A DNA stretch of 64,000 bases, from the NCBI RefSeq assembly GCF_014898075.1, contig NZ_CP062976.1, positions 2,108,001-2,172,000 on the forward strand, written 5' to 3'. The position numbers were made by a program, and so were the translations under genes. Of the stretch, positions 62,516-64,000 are shown in pieces. This DNA is from Neisseria yangbaofengii. Lineage in GTDB: Bacteria > Pseudomonadota > Gammaproteobacteria > Burkholderiales > Neisseriaceae. The notes under the pieces were generated by a model that did no database searches, was not told the DNA's origin, and saw nothing but the letters and a program-made list of their open reading frames with translations. Within the stretch, counting starts at the first letter, position 1. Each line of letters starts with the position of its first letter.

Positions 62516-63775
62516 TTATACATCGTCAAAAATTTTCTTTAAGGCCGTAACAGACTTATCCTGATTATCCGTGTGCACACGGAATTCGGCCAAAGTCATG
62601 TTCATGGTTTCGACGCAAGGCTGCATGATTTTATCGACGGCGGCGTTAACCTTGTCTTTCTTCACATACGACGGACTGTACACAAAAATCTTAAACAATT
62701 CGGCCAAATCGATTTTATCCGCACTGGTTTTCAACACCCAGCCCTGTTTGCCCGAATACACATAACCATGGCGCGCCAGTTTTTCCAAAAGTTCGCCCAA
62801 CTCGTCGTAGCCCATGTTGATGTGGCCGCGCAATTCCTGTACCAACATGGCTTTGCCTTCCTGCTGCGCCGCATCGAGCAACAACAGGATTTTCAACACA
62901 TCATCAAATCGGCCGGAAGAATCGAAATTACGGCGAAACGCATTATCGCGCCAATACGACAGCGAAGACGTCAACACTGCGCCTGCCAACACCATCGACC
63001 AGAGCAAATTCAACCACACCAAGAAAAACGGAATTGCCGCAAACGCACCGTAAATTGATTTATAGCCGTCGAAATTGCTCATATACCACGCAAAAATATA
63101 GCGCGCAATCTGCAAAGCAAACGCCGTCACCACCGCGCCGATTAACGCGTGTTTGGCCGGCACAAAACGGTGCGGCACAAAGCGGTATAGCGCCCACAGC
63201 AAGGCCGTGCTGAAGAACAAAGACATCAAAAATCTGACCGCTTCGGCCAACACCGGCGAAATGTGTTCCAAACCCAAGCCGTTTACCGCGCCGACAATCA
63301 GCGACAAACTCACACCCAGCGACAAAGGGCCGAACGTCAGCAACGCCCAATACACCAAAAATTGGCGCATCAACGGCCGCTGCGTGTGCACGTTCCAAAT
63401 ACGGTTAAATGCGCTGTCGATGGTTTGCACCAACATCAACGAGGTCACAAACAACATCACGCTGCCAATGGCGGTCAATTTGCTGGCTTTGTCTTTAAAT
63501 TGATTCAGGTATTCAAACACCACATCCGCACCTTGCGGCACGATGGTACGGTTGATGAATTCGACAAACGACGTTGTCCACTGGTCAAACACCGGAAAAG
63601 CCGACACCACCACCAACATCACCGTCAACACCGGCACCAAGGCCAACAACGTAGTAAAGGTCAGGCTCGATGCCACTTGCGGCACGCGTTCGTTATTGAA
63701 ACGGTCGAACACAAACATCAAAAAACCGACCATTTTATTTTCCGACAAGCCTTGCCACCATTTTAAAAACGGCAT
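62516..63775 (-). CDS. YihY/virulence factor BrkB family membrane protein
   Basis: A 419-residue inner-membrane protein. Six or so helices occupy residues 20-280, beginning with VPQVASSLTFTTLLALVPVLTVMLVV, the usual YihY start, and GPLSLGVSLSLIVGAVNGLG. A cytoplasmic C-terminal part of about 140 residues resembles a winged-helix region. The family was once called ribonuclease BN by mistake; its function is not established. AAGGAAAA precedes the ATG. The start is followed upstream by a DUS hairpin shared with the divergent wrbA-like gene. Confidence 0.92.
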   Translation of the reverse strand: MPFLKWWQGLSENKMVGFLMFVFDRFNNERVPQVASSLTFTTLLALVPVLTVMLVVVSAFPVFDQWTTSFVEFINRTIVPQGADVVFEYLNQFKDKASKLTAIGSVMLFVTSLMLVQTIDSAFNRIWNVHTQRPLMRQFLVYWALLTFGPLSLGVSLSLIVGAVNGLGLEHISPVLAEAVRFLMSLFFSTALLWALYRFVPHRFVPAKHALIGAVVTAFALQIARYIFAWYMSNFDGYKSIYGAFAAIPFFLVWLNLLWSMVLAGAVLTSSLSYWRDNAFRRNFDSSGRFDDVLKILLLLDAAQQEGKAMLVQELRGHINMGYDELGELLEKLARHGYVYSGKQGWVLKTSADKIDLAELFKIFVYSPSYVKKDKVNAAVDKIMQPCVETMNMTLAEFRVHTDNQDKSVTALKKIFDDV

Positions 63776-63808
63776 ACTCTTTTCCTTAATGTACTGTATG
63801 ATGATGAT

Positions 63809-63842
63809 TTTTCAGACGGCCTTCCCTTTAGGCCGTCTGAAA
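63809..63842. repeat. DUS inverted pair in a divergent intergenic region
   Basis: TTTCAGACGGCCT and AGGCCGTCTGAAA, 8-base loop, between the YihY and WrbA-like gene starts. Not a terminator by position, showing that some pairs serve only uptake. Confidence 0.7.
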
Positions 63843-63878
63843 AGCAGTTTGATTAAGCCATTGTAACGGAATCACGCC

Positions 63879-64000
63879 ATGAACCCAACTTTCCTTAACA
63901 TTTTAGTTTTGTTCTACAGCCAAAACGGCAGCACGCTCAATCTCGCCCGCCAAATCGCCCGCGGCATCGAAAGCGTGGCCGGATGCGAAGCCGTGCTGCG
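63879..64000 (+). CDS. WrbA-like flavoprotein, 5' end only
   Basis: The first 40 codons (MNPTFLNILVLFYSQNGSTL...) show a flavodoxin-like FMN phosphate loop, VLFYSQNGSTLNLARQIARG, as in NAD(P)H:quinone oxidoreductases of the WrbA family. The gene runs off the window. It is divergent from the YihY gene. The exact family cannot be confirmed from 40 residues. Confidence 0.7.
   Translation, partial: MNPTFLNILVLFYSQNGSTLNLARQIARGIESVAGCEAVL

Noticed and set aside
9434-63842. Many repeated inverted 12-15 bp units, possible CRISPR or regulatory array
   Set aside because: They are DUS pairs scattered at gene ends, not evenly spaced repeats with spacers; no cas genes are seen.

Overview
The window is a chromosomal segment of a Neisseria (Betaproteobacteria). 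The strongest sign is the DNA uptake sequence (DUS) GCCGTCTGAA. It occurs dozens of times, mostly in the AG form (AGGCCGTCTGAA), very often as inverted pairs at gene ends, with a minority of AT-type and GTCGTCTGAA-type copies. Four Correia-type repeats (about 106 bp, TATAGTGGATT-like ends) and meningococcal-like genes (pglC/pglD, fetA-like, queA, accBC, nrdR, ribD) agree with this. The species cannot be fixed from the window, but the hydroxycinnamate genes and the Wza/Wzb/Wzc export genes argue against N. meningitidis or N. gonorrhoeae.

Layout. 1-5451 (minus strand): a type I restriction operon (short HsdS, full HsdS, HsdR cut by the window edge) with a three-gene DUF3990/DUF3791 cassette between hsdS and hsdR; no hsdM is seen. 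5732-6473: an HxlR-type regulator diverging from a deleted SnoaL-like gene. 7403-9421: a BCCT (choline/betaine) transporter. 9487-12177: pepN. 12307-22395 (minus): a likely hydroxycinnamate (ferulate/p-coumarate) catabolic cluster of fadE-like acyl-CoA dehydrogenase, MarR regulator, aromatic-acid MFS transporter, feruloyl-CoA synthase, vanillin-type aldehyde dehydrogenase, feruloyl-CoA hydratase/lyase and a thioesterase. 22520-27704: an Nramp-like transporter without the usual metal ligands, a 43-residue lipoprotein, a PiT phosphate transporter behind a Pho-box-like repeat, and purH. 27823-30227: an IS630-type and an IS3-type element back to back. 30268-34093: a FetA-like TonB receptor and a methyltransferase, each behind a Fur-box-like site, then a murG fragment joined to an IS30 remnant. 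34177-36628: nrdR, a lipoprotein, ribD.

37139-54907 (all plus strand) is a surface-glycan locus: UDP-HexNAc dehydrogenase, Wzx flippase, three GT4-type glycosyltransferases, a Wzy-like polymerase, a small phosphoglycosyl transferase, an ATP-grasp ligase, a HAD phosphatase, a sugar N-formyltransferase, PglC aminotransferase, PglD 4,6-dehydratase, then Wza, Wzb and Wzc. PglD and PglC would make a UDP-4-amino sugar. The formyltransferase and/or the ATP-grasp enzyme would decorate it, the phosphoglycosyl transferase would load the first sugar on undecaprenyl phosphate, and Wzx/Wzy/Wza/Wzb/Wzc would assemble and export a capsule or exopolysaccharide.

55075-64000 is mostly core genome: queA, accB-accC, prmA, a NERD-domain protein flanked by two inverted Correia elements, an oligopeptide-type solute-binding protein, an IS-like MITE, a YihY/BrkB membrane protein and the start of a WrbA-like flavoprotein.

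The most interesting parts are (i) the glycan locus with ATP-grasp, HAD and N-formyltransferase genes between the phosphoglycosyl transferase and pglCD, feeding a Wzy/Wza-Wzc route; (ii) the DUF3990 cassette inside a restriction operon; and (iii) the hydroxycinnamate cluster in a Neisseria. No tRNA, rRNA or CRISPR array was seen.
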